Positions 1 through 9,079 of a DNA stretch of 64,000 nt are shown here, one piece after another. This DNA comes from Streptomyces parvus (GTDB taxonomy: Bacteria; Actinomycetota; Actinomycetes; Streptomycetales; Streptomycetaceae). The stretch's first letter is position 1. Each line of letters starts with the position of its first letter. The stretch is taken from NCBI RefSeq assembly GCF_014648875.1, contig NZ_BMRY01000004.1, positions 310,001 through 374,000 on the forward strand, in the 5' to 3' direction. A program made the translations under genes and the position numbers. The notes beneath the pieces are model-generated. The model had not been told where the DNA came from. It ran no database searches and saw nothing but the letters and a program-made list of their open reading frames with translations.

Positions 1-1526
1 GCGCTGGTGTTGGTGCCGTCGCTCGCGGTGATCCGGTACGAGTGGGTCTCGCCCGGTGCGACGTCGGTGTCCGTCCAGGTCAGCTGCGGACGGTCCCAGA
101 AGACCGAGTAGCCGGTCGTCGTGTGGATCGGGGTGTTCGAGCCGTCCTTGTAGATCCGGTAGGTCAGCTCACCGTCGTCGGTGTCGAAGCTGGTCTGCCA
201 GTTCACGTCGATCCGCCCGGGGGTCAGCGTGGAGAGGCTGACGTTGGGCACCCACGGCACGCCCGTGTCCGGGCCGTCCGCGAACCGGGTCAGCCCCTGC
301 TGCGCCTTGGTGTTGACGGTGGTGAACTCGCCGCCCACCCACATGTAGTGGCGCCCGCCGCTGCTCGTCTGGGCCATCACCCGCGGCCCGACGGGCTCGC
401 CGATCCCGTCGTTGGTGTCCGGGAACCAGGGCAGCAGCTTCGGGTCGTCGACCGACTGGGCCAGCAGGTGCTTGCGCGGCTGGTCCGGGAACGCGTCCAT
501 GCTGGAGCAGTCGTGGGCGTGGCTGCCGCTGTACAGCACCCCGGAGTGCACCAGCACCGACTGGGTCGCGCCGAGGCAGGTGTCCCGCCAGCGCTGCTCG
601 AAGTCGCCGAGGTTCAGTGCGATGCGACCGTCGAACACCCCGCCGCCGGTGCCCTCGTTGGCGGTGTAGAAGCCGCCCGCGTCGGTGGTGATGTCCTGGA
701 CCGTGGAGTTGTTGTGGATGAACCCCGGGTAGGACTTGGTGAGCTGTCCGGTCGTTGCGTCGACGACGGCCAGCGCGTGGGTGTTCGTCCCGTTGATCCG
801 GAAGAAGTCCCCGCCGAGCAGCACGTTCTGCCCGTCCGGGGTCACCTCGACGGCCCGTGCGACCTCGTCGGCGTCGGCCGTGAAGGGCAGCAGTGAGGCT
901 CCGGTCGTGACGGCGGCGAAGTGGCTTCGGGTCTGCCCGCCGACCGTGGTGAAGTCGCCCGCGAGATAGACCGTGTCGTCGGTGACCGCGAGCCCCCGTA
1001 CGGTCGCCGAGACCCCGATCTTGAAGGTGCTGCTGACAGCGCAGGTGTCGGTGTCGATCGCGGCGATGTTGCTCACGCTTTCACCGTTCACCGCACCGAA
1101 CCGGCCGCCCGCGTACAGCGTTCCGCCGTCCGGTGAGAGAGCGAGGGCCCGTACGGTCGCGGTCCCCGAGGAGACGGTGAAAGACAGCGAGCAGTCGGTG
1201 GGCGCCCCGGTCGCCGCGTCGAACGCGGCGAAGTTCACCGCGGGCTGTTCGTCCGTGCCGGGGGCCGCGGTGGGGGGCCGCAGGGTGGAGAAGGTGCCGC
1301 CCGCGTAGACGACGCCGTCGCCGGCGGCCATCGACCAGACGATCCCGTTGGTCTGCCAGGTGGAGAGGTCGTCCGCGGTGATGGCGACCGGTGGTGTCAG
1401 CGCCGCTGCCGGAGAGGCCCCGACCGTGGTCGCGGTCAGGGCTCCGGCCAGCAGGCCGAGAGCGGCGGACGCGGCCCGCACACGGCCGCGCCCTCCGCCT
1501 CTGCGCCCCGTACTTCCGTTCATCAT
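1..1526 (-). CDS. Secreted beta-propeller/fibronectin-like protein (C-terminus cut by window edge)
   Basis: About 508 codons are visible and the frame stays open to base 1, so the gene continues beyond the left edge. The start is the ATG pair at 1526/1523 (MMNGSTGRR). A signal peptide follows: an Arg-rich stretch, a hydrophobic ASAALGLLAGALTATTVG core and an ASPAAA cleavage region. The body has propeller-like repeats of the type VYAGGTFS, LYAGGRFGAVNG, VYLAGDFTTVGG, VLLGGDFFRING and VGGEFTTVN. Near the left edge the reading becomes fibronectin III/PKD-like (WTDTDVAPGETHSYRITASDG). It is probably an exported, carbohydrate- or matrix-associated protein. Its ligand is unknown, and more adhesive domains are likely outside the window. 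Confidence 0.8.
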   Translation of the reverse strand, partial: MMNGSTGRRGGGRGRVRAASAALGLLAGALTATTVGASPAAALTPPVAITADDLSTWQTNGIVWSMAAGDGVVYAGGTFSTLRPPTAAPGTDEQPAVNFAAFDAATGAPTDCSLSFTVSSGTATVRALALSPDGGTLYAGGRFGAVNGESVSNIAAIDTDTCAVSSTFKIGVSATVRGLAVTDDTVYLAGDFTTVGGQTRSHFAAVTTGASLLPFTADADEVARAVEVTPDGQNVLLGGDFFRINGTNTHALAVVDATTGQLTKSYPGFIHNNSTVQDITTDAGGFYTANEGTGGGVFDGRIALNLGDFEQRWRDTCLGATQSVLVHSGVLYSGSHAHDCSSMDAFPDQPRKHLLAQSVDDPKLLPWFPDTNDGIGEPVGPRVMAQTSSGGRHYMWVGGEFTTVNTKAQQGLTRFADGPDTGVPWVPNVSLSTLTPGRIDVNWQTSFDTDDGELTYRIYKDGSNTPIHTTTGYSVFWDRPQLTWTDTDVAPGETHSYRITASDGTNTS

Positions 1527-1867
1527 TCAGCTCCGAAGGTGAGATTCGCGCTGCGGCCCGAAGGCCGCGGATGCTGCCTCGCCCGACCGGCCGCGGGGAC
1601 GGTGCGTCCCCCCGGGGGCCGAGGCGAGTGGGGAGGCGGGGCCGGGGCCCCGCCCGTGACCGGCGCGTCGAGCTCCACCGAGCGGTCGGCGGAGATCGGT
1701 GGTGGCGCCGGTGATCGTCCCGGGCACGGGCGCGGCGAGCGCCGGCCGGGAGTCATGGGTGGCCGCCGGCCCGGTGCGGGCGTCGGCGGTCGCACGGCCC
1801 TGTCGGCCCGGTAAGGGAACGGCGGGCCGGCGGCGGAGCGGCCCACGCACCCGGGGGCCCTGGCCCT
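1527..1867. other. 341-bp non-coding gap
   Basis: Lies between the start of the propeller gene and the end of gmd. It is very GC-rich. Open frames exist on both strands but have no codon logic or family resemblance. It should hold the promoter of the propeller gene; I see no clear -10/-35 pair or convincing hairpin. Confidence 0.5.
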
Positions 1868-2881
1868 TCACCGGTCCACCCGGACGGCGGCTCCGGACAA
1901 CTGGTCGGCCAGCTTGCGGATATCGGCGTCGACCATGATCCGGGCAAGCTCCCGGGACTTCACCTCGGGCTTCCACCCCAGCAGCTCCTCGGCCTTGGAG
2001 GCATCACCGATCAACGCGTCGACCTCGCTGGGGCGTTCGTACTTCGGGTCGTAGCGCACATGCTCGCGCCAGTCGAGGCCCGCGTGCTCGAAGGCGTACT
2101 CCAAGAAGTCCCGGACGCTGACGCCCTCGCCGGTGGCGATCACGAAGTCGTTGGGGGTGTCGCACTGGAGCATCCGCCACATGGCGTCCACGTACTCCGG
2201 CGCGTACCCCCAGTCCCGGACCGCGTCCAGGTTGCCCAGGTGCAGCCGGTCCTGGAGCCCCGCCTTGATCCGGGCGACGCCCCGGGTGATCTTCCGGGTC
2301 ACGAAGGTCTCGCCCCGGCGCGGCGACTCATGGTTGAAGAGGATCCCGTTCACCGCGAACATGTCGTACGCCTCGCGGTAGTTGACCGTGGCCCAGTAGG
2401 AGTAGACCTTCGCGACGCTGTACGGGCTGCGCGGGTGGAACGGGGTCTTCTCGTTCTGCGGGGGCGGGCTGGCCCCGAACATCTCGGAGGACGAGGCCTG
2501 GTAGATCCGGGTCTGGATACCGCTGGCCCGGACCGCCTCCAGGAGCCGGATGGTGCCGAGACCGGTGACGTCACCGGTGTACAGCGGGGCGTCGAAGGAC
2601 ACCCGTACATGCGACTGCGCGCCCAGGTTGTAGACCTCGTCGGGCTGGATGTCGCGCAGCAGGTTCACCAGTGCCACACCGTCGGACAGGTCCGCGTGAT
2701 GCAGGACGAAGGAGCGCTCCGGCTCCTCGGGACCCTGGTAGATGTGGTCTATGCGCTCGGTGTTGAAGCTCGAGGAACGGCGTATGAGCCCGTGCACCGT
2801 GTATCCCTTGTCGAGCAACAACTCGGCCAGATACGAACCGTCCTGGCCTGTCACTCCGGTGATGAGCGCGGTCTTCGCCAC
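1868..2881 (-). CDS. gmd: GDP-mannose 4,6-dehydratase
   Basis: Converts GDP-D-mannose to GDP-4-keto-6-deoxymannose, the first step to GDP-fucose and related deoxysugars for surface glycans. It is a short-chain dehydrogenase/epimerase. The N-terminal NAD(P) motif is [16 protein letters not shown], the catalytic Tyr-Lys lies in [13 protein letters not shown], and the Ser/Thr-Glu part in QASSSEMFG, with the family [15 protein letters not shown] stretch after it. The open frame extends to 2923, but GTG at 2881 (VAKTALITG) sits behind a GAAGGGGG ribosome site, giving 337 aa, the usual length. It is divergent from fcl, the next enzyme of the pathway, across about 114 bp that must hold both promoters. 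Confidence 0.95.
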   Translation of the reverse strand: MAKTALITGVTGQDGSYLAELLLDKGYTVHGLIRRSSSFNTERIDHIYQGPEEPERSFVLHHADLSDGVALVNLLRDIQPDEVYNLGAQSHVRVSFDAPLYTGDVTGLGTIRLLEAVRASGIQTRIYQASSSEMFGASPPPQNEKTPFHPRSPYSVAKVYSYWATVNYREAYDMFAVNGILFNHESPRRGETFVTRKITRGVARIKAGLQDRLHLGNLDAVRDWGYAPEYVDAMWRMLQCDTPNDFVIATGEGVSVRDFLEYAFEHAGLDWREHVRYDPKYERPSEVDALIGDASKAEELLGWKPEVKSRELARIMVDADIRKLADQLSGAAVRVDR

Positions 2882-2995
2882 GATTCCCCCTTCTCTGCTG
2901 ATCGCCTCGGCGGCGATGTTCACCGATATTCCGGAATTGGAGCGTTCTGCGGCAAAGTGTCACCGCAGTCCTTTTCTGCTGGCACAATCCGAGCC

Positions 2996-3979
2996 ATGAC
3001 GACCGAACTCCCCGTCCCGTCCCAGGAATCCGCCCGTTCCCTACTGCGGCCCGGCTCCCGCATATTCGTCGCGGGACACCGCGGCCTGGTCGGGTCGGCG
3101 GTGGCCCGCCGCCTCGCCGACGACGGCCACGAGGTGCTCACCCGCGGCCGCGACCTCCTCGACCTGCGCGACGCCGCGCGGACCGAGACGTATCTGAAGG
3201 AGGTCCGCCCGGACGCCGTGGTGCTGGCCGCCGCCAAGGTGGGCGGGATCATGGCCAACAGCACGTATCCGGTGCAGTTCCTGGAGGACAACCTGCGCAT
3301 CCAGCTCAGCGTGATCGCGGGCGCGCACGCGGCCGGGACCGAACGGCTGCTCTTCCTCGGCTCGTCGTGCATCTACCCCCGGCTCGCGCCCCAGCCGATC
3401 CGCGAGGAGTCGCTGCTCACCGGCGAGCTGGAGCCCACCAACGAGGCGTACGCCCTCGCCAAGATCGCCGGAATCGTCCAGACCCAGTCCTACCGGCGGC
3501 AGTACGGCGCCTCCTACATCAGCGCCATGCCCACCAATCTCTACGGGCCCGGCGACAACTTCGACCTGGAGACCTCGCACGTCCTGCCCGCGCTGATCCG
3601 CCGCTTCCACGAGGCGCGCCGGGACGGGGCCCCCGAGGTGACCCTGTGGGGATCCGGATCGCCGCGCCGCGAGTTCCTCCACGTCGACGACCTCGCCGCC
3701 GCCTGTGTGAGCCTGCTGGAGGCCTACGACGGCGACGAACCCGTCAACATCGGCTGCGGCGAGGACCTCACCATCCGCGAACTGGCGGAAACCGTACGGG
3801 AAGTGACGGGGTACGAGGGACGCGTCGACTGGGACACCTCCAAGCCCGACGGGACCCCCCGCAAGCTCCTCGACGTCACCCGGCTGAACGCCCTCGGCTT
3901 CACGCCGAAGATCACGCTGCGCGACGGCATCGCCCGCACCTACGCCTGGTGGCTCGGGCAACTCCCGCCCGGACAGTGA
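2996..3979 (+). CDS. fcl: GDP-L-fucose synthase (epimerase/reductase)
   Basis: Carries out the 3,5-epimerisation and 4-reduction of GDP-4-keto-6-deoxymannose to GDP-L-fucose using NADPH. It is a 327-aa SDR protein. FVAGHRGLVGSAVARRL is the cofactor-binding glycine motif; LFLGSSCIYPRLAPQPI and AYALAKIAG carry the catalytic Ser, Tyr and Lys; LYGPGDNFDLETSHVLPALI is typical of the WcaG/Fcl family. The ATG follows a long upstream in-frame extension with no family resemblance. It is divergent from gmd, so substrate supply and use are paired. The pair plus the neighbouring sugar transferase suggests a fucose-containing exopolysaccharide or glycoprotein. Confidence 0.94.
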   Translation: MTTELPVPSQESARSLLRPGSRIFVAGHRGLVGSAVARRLADDGHEVLTRGRDLLDLRDAARTETYLKEVRPDAVVLAAAKVGGIMANSTYPVQFLEDNLRIQLSVIAGAHAAGTERLLFLGSSCIYPRLAPQPIREESLLTGELEPTNEAYALAKIAGIVQTQSYRRQYGASYISAMPTNLYGPGDNFDLETSHVLPALIRRFHEARRDGAPEVTLWGSGSPRREFLHVDDLAAACVSLLEAYDGDEPVNIGCGEDLTIRELAETVREVTGYEGRVDWDTSKPDGTPRKLLDVTRLNALGFTPKITLRDGIARTYAWWLGQLPPGQ

Positions 3980-3984
3980 CCGTC

Positions 3985-4012
3985 CGCCGCCGGGAGCACC
4001 CTCCCGGCGGCG
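3985..4012. terminator. Hairpin between convergent fcl and sugar transferase
   Basis: Perfect 12-bp stem (CGCCGCCGGGAG with its complement) and a 4-nt CACC loop, 6 bp past the fcl stop. It can serve both converging genes as a bidirectional, GC-rich, T-tract-free terminator of the kind common in Streptomyces. Confidence 0.75.
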
Positions 4013-4053
4013 CACCGGTGGCGCCGCTCCTCGCATCCGCACGCCCGCCGTCC

Positions 4054-5613
4054 TCAGTACGCCCCGCGGCCGTCGGTGACGGCGCGCACGGTGCGGGCGA
4101 GAAGTCCCATGTCGGCGGCGACCGACCAGTTGTCCACGTACCAGAGGTCGAGCGACACGGTCTCCTGCCAGCTCAGGTCGGAGCGCCCGCTCACCTGCCA
4201 CAGGCCCGTGAGCCCCGGCTTCACGGCGAGCCGCCGGTGCTCCCGCTCGTCGTAGCGGGACGCCTCCTCCGGCAGCGGTGGCCGAGGCCCGACCAACGAC
4301 ATATGGCCCAGCAACACATTGAGCAGTTGCGGGAGTTCGTCGATCGACGTACGCCGCAGCATCCGGCCGACCGGAGTCACCCGGGGGTCGCTGCGCATCT
4401 TGAACAGCGGCCCGTCGACCTCGTTGACCACGGCGAGCTGTGCCTTGAGCTGCTCCGCGTCCGCCACCATCGTGCGGAACTTCCACATGGTGAACGGCCG
4501 GTTGTGCTGCCCCTGCCGCACCTGCCGGTGGAAGACCGGCCCCCGCGAGGACAGCCGGACGCTCAGCGCCACCGCCAGCAGCAGCGGGGCCAGGGCCAGC
4601 AGTCCGAACAGGGCGCCCGCGCGGTCCAGCACGTTCTTCACCACCGCCTGCGGCCCCCCGCGCAGCGGCGGCGCGATGTGCAGCAGGGTGAGCCCGGCCG
4701 CGGTGACGGGACGCACCCGCTCGGCCGCGACGCCGGTCAGCTCGGAGAGCACGGACAGGGCGACGCCCCGGTCGTGCAGTCCCCAGCCGAGGCGGCGCAG
4801 CCGGTCACCGGTCAACTGGGGCCCGGGAGCCACCAGCACCAGGTCCGCCCCGTGGGCATAGACCCCGCCGAGGACCGTCGGCACATCGTCGTCGGCCGGG
4901 CAGGACGCGAGGCGCCCCGGCACCTGCACCCCCTCCAGCTTCAGCCGGGCGGCGCCCACCGGGATGGCGGCGACCAGCGAGAAGTCGTGATCCGTACGGG
5001 AGATGAGCAGCTCGGCCGCCCGGTCCACGCCCGACGCCTCGCCGACGAGCAGCACCCTGCGGACCCGGCCGGCCCGCCGGGCGGTGCGTGGCCACCGCCG
5101 CAGCCCCGCCACCGCGGCGGCTACCAGCAGCCCCGGCGCGACGGCCACGACGGCCGTGGCCGGGTCCACCGGGCTGCCCGCGGCGGTGTGCAGCACGGCC
5201 AGCAGGCCGATGAGCACGAGCCAGTCACCGACCGCCCCGACGGCACCGGCCGCACCGCCCGGTCCGTTCCGCGGCCGGTCGGTGTACCGCCCCCGGGCCC
5301 CCCGCAGTCCGGCCCACAGCAGCCCCGCCACCGCGGCGGCCGCCACCGGACGGGGCTGGTCCCCCGCGCGCAGCAGCAGCCAGGCCGGACCGGCCAGACC
5401 CAGCAGATCGGTCAGCGCGGCGAGGACCGGGCCGTGCGCGGGCTTTCGCTGGACCGGCACCGGGCCGGCCGGGTCGCGCTGAGCCGTCGGGGCCCTCCAG
5501 AGCTGCTCCAGGGCCGCCGTGCGATTCCGGGAAGCGGCGGTGCGAGGGCGCGGCGCGCCCCGTAGCCCCACCGGTCCGGACAGATCGGTATCAGGTATTT
5601 CGACATGCCCCAT
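4054..5613 (-). CDS. Polyprenyl-phosphate sugar-1-phosphate transferase (WbaP/exopolysaccharide type)
   Basis: 519 aa. The C-terminal ~200 residues are a bacterial sugar transferase domain: hydrophobic insertion helix (LFGLLALAPLLLAVALSVRL), then GPVFHRQVRQGQHNRPFTMWKFRTM, RRTSIDELPQLLNVL, MSLVGPRPPLPEE and KPGLTGLWQVSGRSDLSW. The N-terminal half has several membrane helices and a degenerate Rossmann-like part (RRVLLVGEASGVDRAAELL). It moves a sugar-1-phosphate from a nucleotide sugar onto undecaprenyl phosphate at the membrane, starting exopolysaccharide synthesis. The longer frame to 5868 lacks support; ATG 5613 (MGHVEIPD) has a G-rich ribosome site. Closeness to gmd/fcl supports a role in a deoxyhexose-containing polymer, but the sugar cannot be read from sequence. 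Confidence 0.9.
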   Translation of the reverse strand: MGHVEIPDTDLSGPVGLRGAPRPRTAASRNRTAALEQLWRAPTAQRDPAGPVPVQRKPAHGPVLAALTDLLGLAGPAWLLLRAGDQPRPVAAAAVAGLLWAGLRGARGRYTDRPRNGPGGAAGAVGAVGDWLVLIGLLAVLHTAAGSPVDPATAVVAVAPGLLVAAAVAGLRRWPRTARRAGRVRRVLLVGEASGVDRAAELLISRTDHDFSLVAAIPVGAARLKLEGVQVPGRLASCPADDDVPTVLGGVYAHGADLVLVAPGPQLTGDRLRRLGWGLHDRGVALSVLSELTGVAAERVRPVTAAGLTLLHIAPPLRGGPQAVVKNVLDRAGALFGLLALAPLLLAVALSVRLSSRGPVFHRQVRQGQHNRPFTMWKFRTMVADAEQLKAQLAVVNEVDGPLFKMRSDPRVTPVGRMLRRTSIDELPQLLNVLLGHMSLVGPRPPLPEEASRYDEREHRRLAVKPGLTGLWQVSGRSDLSWQETVSLDLWYVDNWSVAADMGLLARTVRAVTDGRGAY

Positions 5614-5906
5614 GAGCCCCCCAGCCACAGTTGCACCCCCGCAAACGGGACGCATCCGTCGATCCCATGGACTGACGGATGCGCCCTCGCTCGGTGCACG
5701 ATATCCACACACGTGCCATTTCGCTGGAGTTCTCGTGAAGTTCAGACGGCTCGGTCCAGACACCTCCGATCGGCCGGAACCGTCCGATGTCGCCTGGTGG
5801 GCAAGGAGATTGATGGAGTGACAGCCGAGTAAGCGTTTGTACCCGACGGGGCCGAAGGGGCGGCCCACCCGGGGTCCGGCTCCGCCGCGCCGGGGCGGGA
5901 ACGCGT

Positions 5907-5944
5907 GAACCCCCTGGCGGGCGGTGTGCCCGGCCAGGGGGTTC
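5907..5944 (-). terminator. Terminator of the wall-anchored protein gene
   Basis: Perfect 12-bp stem (GAACCCCCTGGC with its complement) with a 14-nt loop, about 46 bp past the stop at 5990. The rest of the 5614-5989 gap is the upstream region of the sugar transferase; I see no gene there. Confidence 0.75.
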
Positions 5945-5989
5945 GGGTGCCGCCTCCCGGACCCGAGGGGCGGAAAGGGCGTTACGGCG

Positions 5990-8356
5990 TCAGAGTGCGC
6001 CTTCCGTGCGCCTCCTGGCGCGCCGGTGGACCAGCACCCCGGTGCCGACGAGCGCCGCTGCCGCGAGAGTTACCGACATCACAGTGGCCCCGGTGGCGGC
6101 CAGGCTGCCGCCGCCGGACGTGGCGGCGGTTCCGGTGCCGCCCGCGACGCCCCCGCCGACGGTGGAGCCGGAGCTGCCGGCCGTACCGGTGGAGCCGCCG
6201 GCTGCGGCGGTCGAGCCTCCGGTCGTCCCGGTCGTCCCGGTCGTCCCGGTCGTCCCGGTCGTCCCGGTCGAGCCGGGGTCGCCGGTGGCGGTACCGGTCG
6301 AGCCCGAGTCGCCGGTGGTCGTACCGGTGGAGCCGGAGCCGTCGGTGGTGGAGCCGCCGCTCGACTGCGTACCGCCGTCACCCCCTGTCGAACCGTCACC
6401 TCCCGTGCTCCCGGCGCCGTTCGAGGCGTCGCCGGTGCCTCCGGTGTCCCCTCCCGTGTCTCCTCCGGAGTCGCCGCCTGTGGCCGGGGTGACCGTGAGT
6501 GTCACGGCGGCGGTGCGGGTGGTGCCGACGTCGTTGCGGAACTCGGCGCGGTAGCGGTAGCCGTCCTGCGCCGTGCGCGCGGTGAACGTGAGGGCGGGTT
6601 CGGTCGCGCCCTCGACGTCCTGCCAGGTCTGCGCGCCGTCCGTGCTGACCTGCCAGCGGACCGTGGGCTCCGGGGTGCCCTCCGCCTCGGCGGTGAGGGC
6701 GACCTCCTCGCCCTCCTCCGCCGTGAGGTCCTCGGGTGCCTGGGTCACCAGGGGCGAGACCTGCCGGACCAGCCTGGTGATCTTCCCCTCGGCGGGGCTG
6801 GTCACGAAGACGGTGGCGCCGCCCGGTTCGACGGCGAGCGAGGCCGCGCCGGCCTGGGAGTGGTTGCCGGGCAGCGAGAGGTCCTTCGCGGCCGGGGCGA
6901 AGTCCTCGGTGCCGTACACGGTCAGCGTGCCGTTGTTGTCGTTGGCCGGGTCGGAGAGGTCCCCGCCGTCCTGCCAGACGACATAGGCGCGGCCCGTCGC
7001 CGTGTCGAAGGCGGCGTCGCGGGCCAGGTCCTTGCCGACGAGCGTCTTGACCAGGGTGCCCGCGGCGTCGAAGACCAGCACGGACCGGTCGACCCCGACC
7101 CAGACCGCCCCGGTGGCAGGGTCCGTCTCGGTGAATCCGGCCATGCCCCCCGGCCCGCCGGGCAGGTCGAAGGAGCCGGTGACGGTGAACGACGCGAGGT
7201 CCACGCGGTGCAGTTTCCCGGCCGTGAAGTCGGTGTACCAGACCGCGCCCCGCTCGGGGTCGGCGGCGAACTGGGTGCCGCCCGGCAGGACGAGCGTCCG
7301 GGTCGCCGTGCCGGTGGCCCGCTCGATCTCGGAGAGCGTCGCGCCCTGGGCGACCAGGACCGTGTCCGGGGTCGTGCCGGGGGCGATGTCGGTGATCGTG
7401 GACCCGGTGAGCCAGACGCCCGAGGCCGCCTCGTCGCCCGACTTGGCGCTGCCGACGCCCCGCAGCGGGTAGTTGTAGACGACGCCGTCGCCCGGCAGCG
7501 GTCCCGCGATGCGCGCGGCGGCCGAGGCCCGCAGCGCTCCGGTGGAGCCGGGGGCCTGGCTGATCCAGCTCTCGGACGTCCCGTCCTCGGGGTTCAGCAC
7601 ATGGAGCCCGCGCTCGTCGACGTCGGCCGTGTCGGGGAGGTTGTCCGCGCCGGCGTACAGCTTCTTCGAGTCGGGGTGCAGCAGCAGGTCCAGCGGCTTG
7701 CCCGCGGTGGTGAACTCGGCGGCGGACTTGTACGAGACGGTCCCGGCGGGTACGTCGACGCCCTCGCCGCCGCCCGGTTCGCCGGGCTCCTGGCCGGCGA
7801 AGGCGACGGGTATGCGGACGTCCTGCGTACGGTTGCCCGCGGCGCGGTGGTCGGCGCGGGTGACGACGGAGCAGGCCACCTCGGCGCAGTCGAGGCCGTC
7901 GCCCTTCTCCGTGATCTCGATCTCCACGTCGAAGGTTCCGCCGGGCCCGAAGGCGGAGGCGAGGTCGCCCTCGTACGGGTCGCCCGGGGGCACGATCCAC
8001 TGCGAGGTCTTCGAGCCCCCGCTCATGTCGGCCCCGCCGAGGCAGGGGGAGGGCACGCGGTTGTCCCCGTTGTCCTTGCACAGGGCGACGTAGATGCCGG
8101 TGGTGAGGCCGTACCCCTCGCCCTGGACCCGGATCCTCTGCCCGGCCGGGTCGAGACCGGTGGTGGCCGAGACGGTGAGCTTCTGCCCCTGGGGGCCGGT
8201 GGCTGTCTTCGGGGTGCCGGCGTCGGCGCTGACCGCCGCGCCGGCGGGAACCCCGGCGAGCAGCAGGGCGGCGACGGCGGCCGTGCCCGCCCGGCGTCTC
8301 AGCCTGCTCTGGCCGCCGGGCGGGGTGCCGGGAGCGGTGCCCGGAGTGGATGTCAT
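5990..8356 (-). CDS. Iron-box-linked wall-anchored protein: neocarzinostatin-like + propeller + Ig domains, LAATG anchor
   Basis: 788 aa. Start ATG 8356 follows GAGGA; GTG 8371 is the alternative. Order: signal peptide; an immunoglobulin-like domain (about residues 45-185) with paired Cys (IYVALCKDN ... PSPCLGG ... DCAEVACSVVTRADHR), resembling neocarzinostatin apoprotein and homologous to the next protein; a propeller with YVTN-like repeats (about 195-530); an Ig-like domain (about 535-630, APEDLTAEEGEEVALTAEAEG); a Gly/Ser/Thr spacer; LAATG, a membrane helix and RRRAR tail. LAxTG is the class E sortase signal of streptomycetes. Probable cell-surface ligand-binding protein. The DNA of the spacer has tandem repeats (6221-6265). 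An iron or haem role is inferred only from the iron box upstream. Confidence 0.85.
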   Translation of the reverse strand: MTSTPGTAPGTPPGGQSRLRRRAGTAAVAALLLAGVPAGAAVSADAGTPKTATGPQGQKLTVSATTGLDPAGQRIRVQGEGYGLTTGIYVALCKDNGDNRVPSPCLGGADMSGGSKTSQWIVPPGDPYEGDLASAFGPGGTFDVEIEITEKGDGLDCAEVACSVVTRADHRAAGNRTQDVRIPVAFAGQEPGEPGGGEGVDVPAGTVSYKSAAEFTTAGKPLDLLLHPDSKKLYAGADNLPDTADVDERGLHVLNPEDGTSESWISQAPGSTGALRASAAARIAGPLPGDGVVYNYPLRGVGSAKSGDEAASGVWLTGSTITDIAPGTTPDTVLVAQGATLSEIERATGTATRTLVLPGGTQFAADPERGAVWYTDFTAGKLHRVDLASFTVTGSFDLPGGPGGMAGFTETDPATGAVWVGVDRSVLVFDAAGTLVKTLVGKDLARDAAFDTATGRAYVVWQDGGDLSDPANDNNGTLTVYGTEDFAPAAKDLSLPGNHSQAGAASLAVEPGGATVFVTSPAEGKITRLVRQVSPLVTQAPEDLTAEEGEEVALTAEAEGTPEPTVRWQVSTDGAQTWQDVEGATEPALTFTARTAQDGYRYRAEFRNDVGTTRTAAVTLTVTPATGGDSGGDTGGDTGGTGDASNGAGSTGGDGSTGGDGGTQSSGGSTTDGSGSTGTTTGDSGSTGTATGDPGSTGTTGTTGTTGTTGTTGGSTAAAGGSTGTAGSSGSTVGGGVAGGTGTAATSGGGSLAATGATVMSVTLAAAALVGTGVLVHRRARRRTEGAL
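6221..6265 (-). repeat. 9-bp tandem repeat encoding Gly-Thr-Thr
   Basis: Five exact copies of GGTCGTCCC on the plus strand, read on the minus strand as repeated GTT in the wall-spanning spacer. Copy number is likely to vary between strains, changing the spacer length in frame. Confidence 0.85.
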
Positions 8357-8440
8357 GTCATTCCTCGTCACGACGCGTGGGAGCCCGGCCCCGGCACGAA
8401 CGGCCGGGACCGGGCGAAGGGATGGCGAACTCGCTTGGTG

Positions 8441-8977
8441 TTAGACGAAGTTGATCGGGGCGTGGACGTCGTACTTGCGGTCGTTGGTGTCGGTGTGGTC
8501 GGCGCGGGTCACGATGGCGCACTCCACGGTGTCGCCGCAGACGTTGCCGCCGCCGAGGTCGGCCTTGACGTGTATCTGGACGCTGAAGGTTCCGCCCGCG
8601 CCGAACGGCGAGGTGTTGGGGAGGACGCCGCCCAGGCCCGAGACCCAGTGCGAGGCGCCGGTGGTGCCGGACTCGTCCTGGCCGCCGAGACACGGCGACG
8701 GCTTGTTGACGCCCTGGGCGCCGTCCACCACGCACAGGCTCACGTAGACGCCCTGGGCGGTGTTGTAACCGCTGCCGGTGACAGTGATGTTGGCGCCCGA
8801 GGCGGCCGCGCTGTCGGGGGCCGTCAGCGACAGGTTGTAGGTGGTACCGCCTTCGGTGACGGTACGGGTCCCGGTCGCGGCGGCGGCGGGGGAGGCGAAG
8901 GTCACGGCCAGCGCGGCGGCGGCGAACGCGGCGAGGCCCGCACGGGCGGCGGTACGGGTGGAGGGAACAGCACTCAC
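8441..8977 (-). CDS. Secreted neocarzinostatin-like domain protein
   Basis: 178 aa. Start GTG 8977 (VSAVPSTRTAARAG) follows GAGAAAGG; the frame extends to 9022 without better support. A clear signal peptide ends near FASPAAAA. The mature protein is one immunoglobulin-like domain with four Cys (VYVSLCVVDG, NKPSPCLGGQDESG, GGNVCGDTVECAIVTRADHT), the same architecture as the N-terminal domain of the downstream LAATG protein, with VTRADHTDTNDRKYDVHAPINF closely parallel. The fold resembles the neocarzinostatin family, whose known member carries an enediyne; no enediyne genes are visible here. With the iron box just upstream, the likely job is iron- or haem-related capture outside the cell, handing over to the anchored partner. 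That is inference. Confidence 0.85.
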   Translation of the reverse strand: MSAVPSTRTAARAGLAAFAAAALAVTFASPAAAATGTRTVTEGGTTYNLSLTAPDSAAASGANITVTGSGYNTAQGVYVSLCVVDGAQGVNKPSPCLGGQDESGTTGASHWVSGLGGVLPNTSPFGAGGTFSVQIHVKADLGGGNVCGDTVECAIVTRADHTDTNDRKYDVHAPINFV

Positions 8978-9031
8978 GGGATGAGCACCTTTCTCGGCAT
9001 CGGTAACCAGAACCACGGACACCCAGTCGAC

Positions 9032-9050
9032 TTAGGTAAGGCACACCTAA
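9032..9050 (-). promoter_or_regulatory. IdeR/DmdR-type iron box
   Basis: TTAGGTAAGGCACACCTAA is a near-perfect 19-bp match to the streptomycete DmdR/IdeR iron box (consensus TTAGGTTAGGCTNACCTAA). It lies 55 bp before the GTG of the secreted protein, so that gene and the anchored one 84 bp downstream (8441 to 8356) should be de-repressed in low iron. Confidence 0.9.
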
Positions 9051-9079
9051 GTCGAAGTCTGTTGGGTTGTCAACAAAGT

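Noticed and set aside
8441..8977. Enediyne apoprotein and hence an enediyne cluster
   Set aside because: The fold resemblance is real, but no enediyne polyketide synthase or tailoring genes occur nearby and an iron box points to another role.
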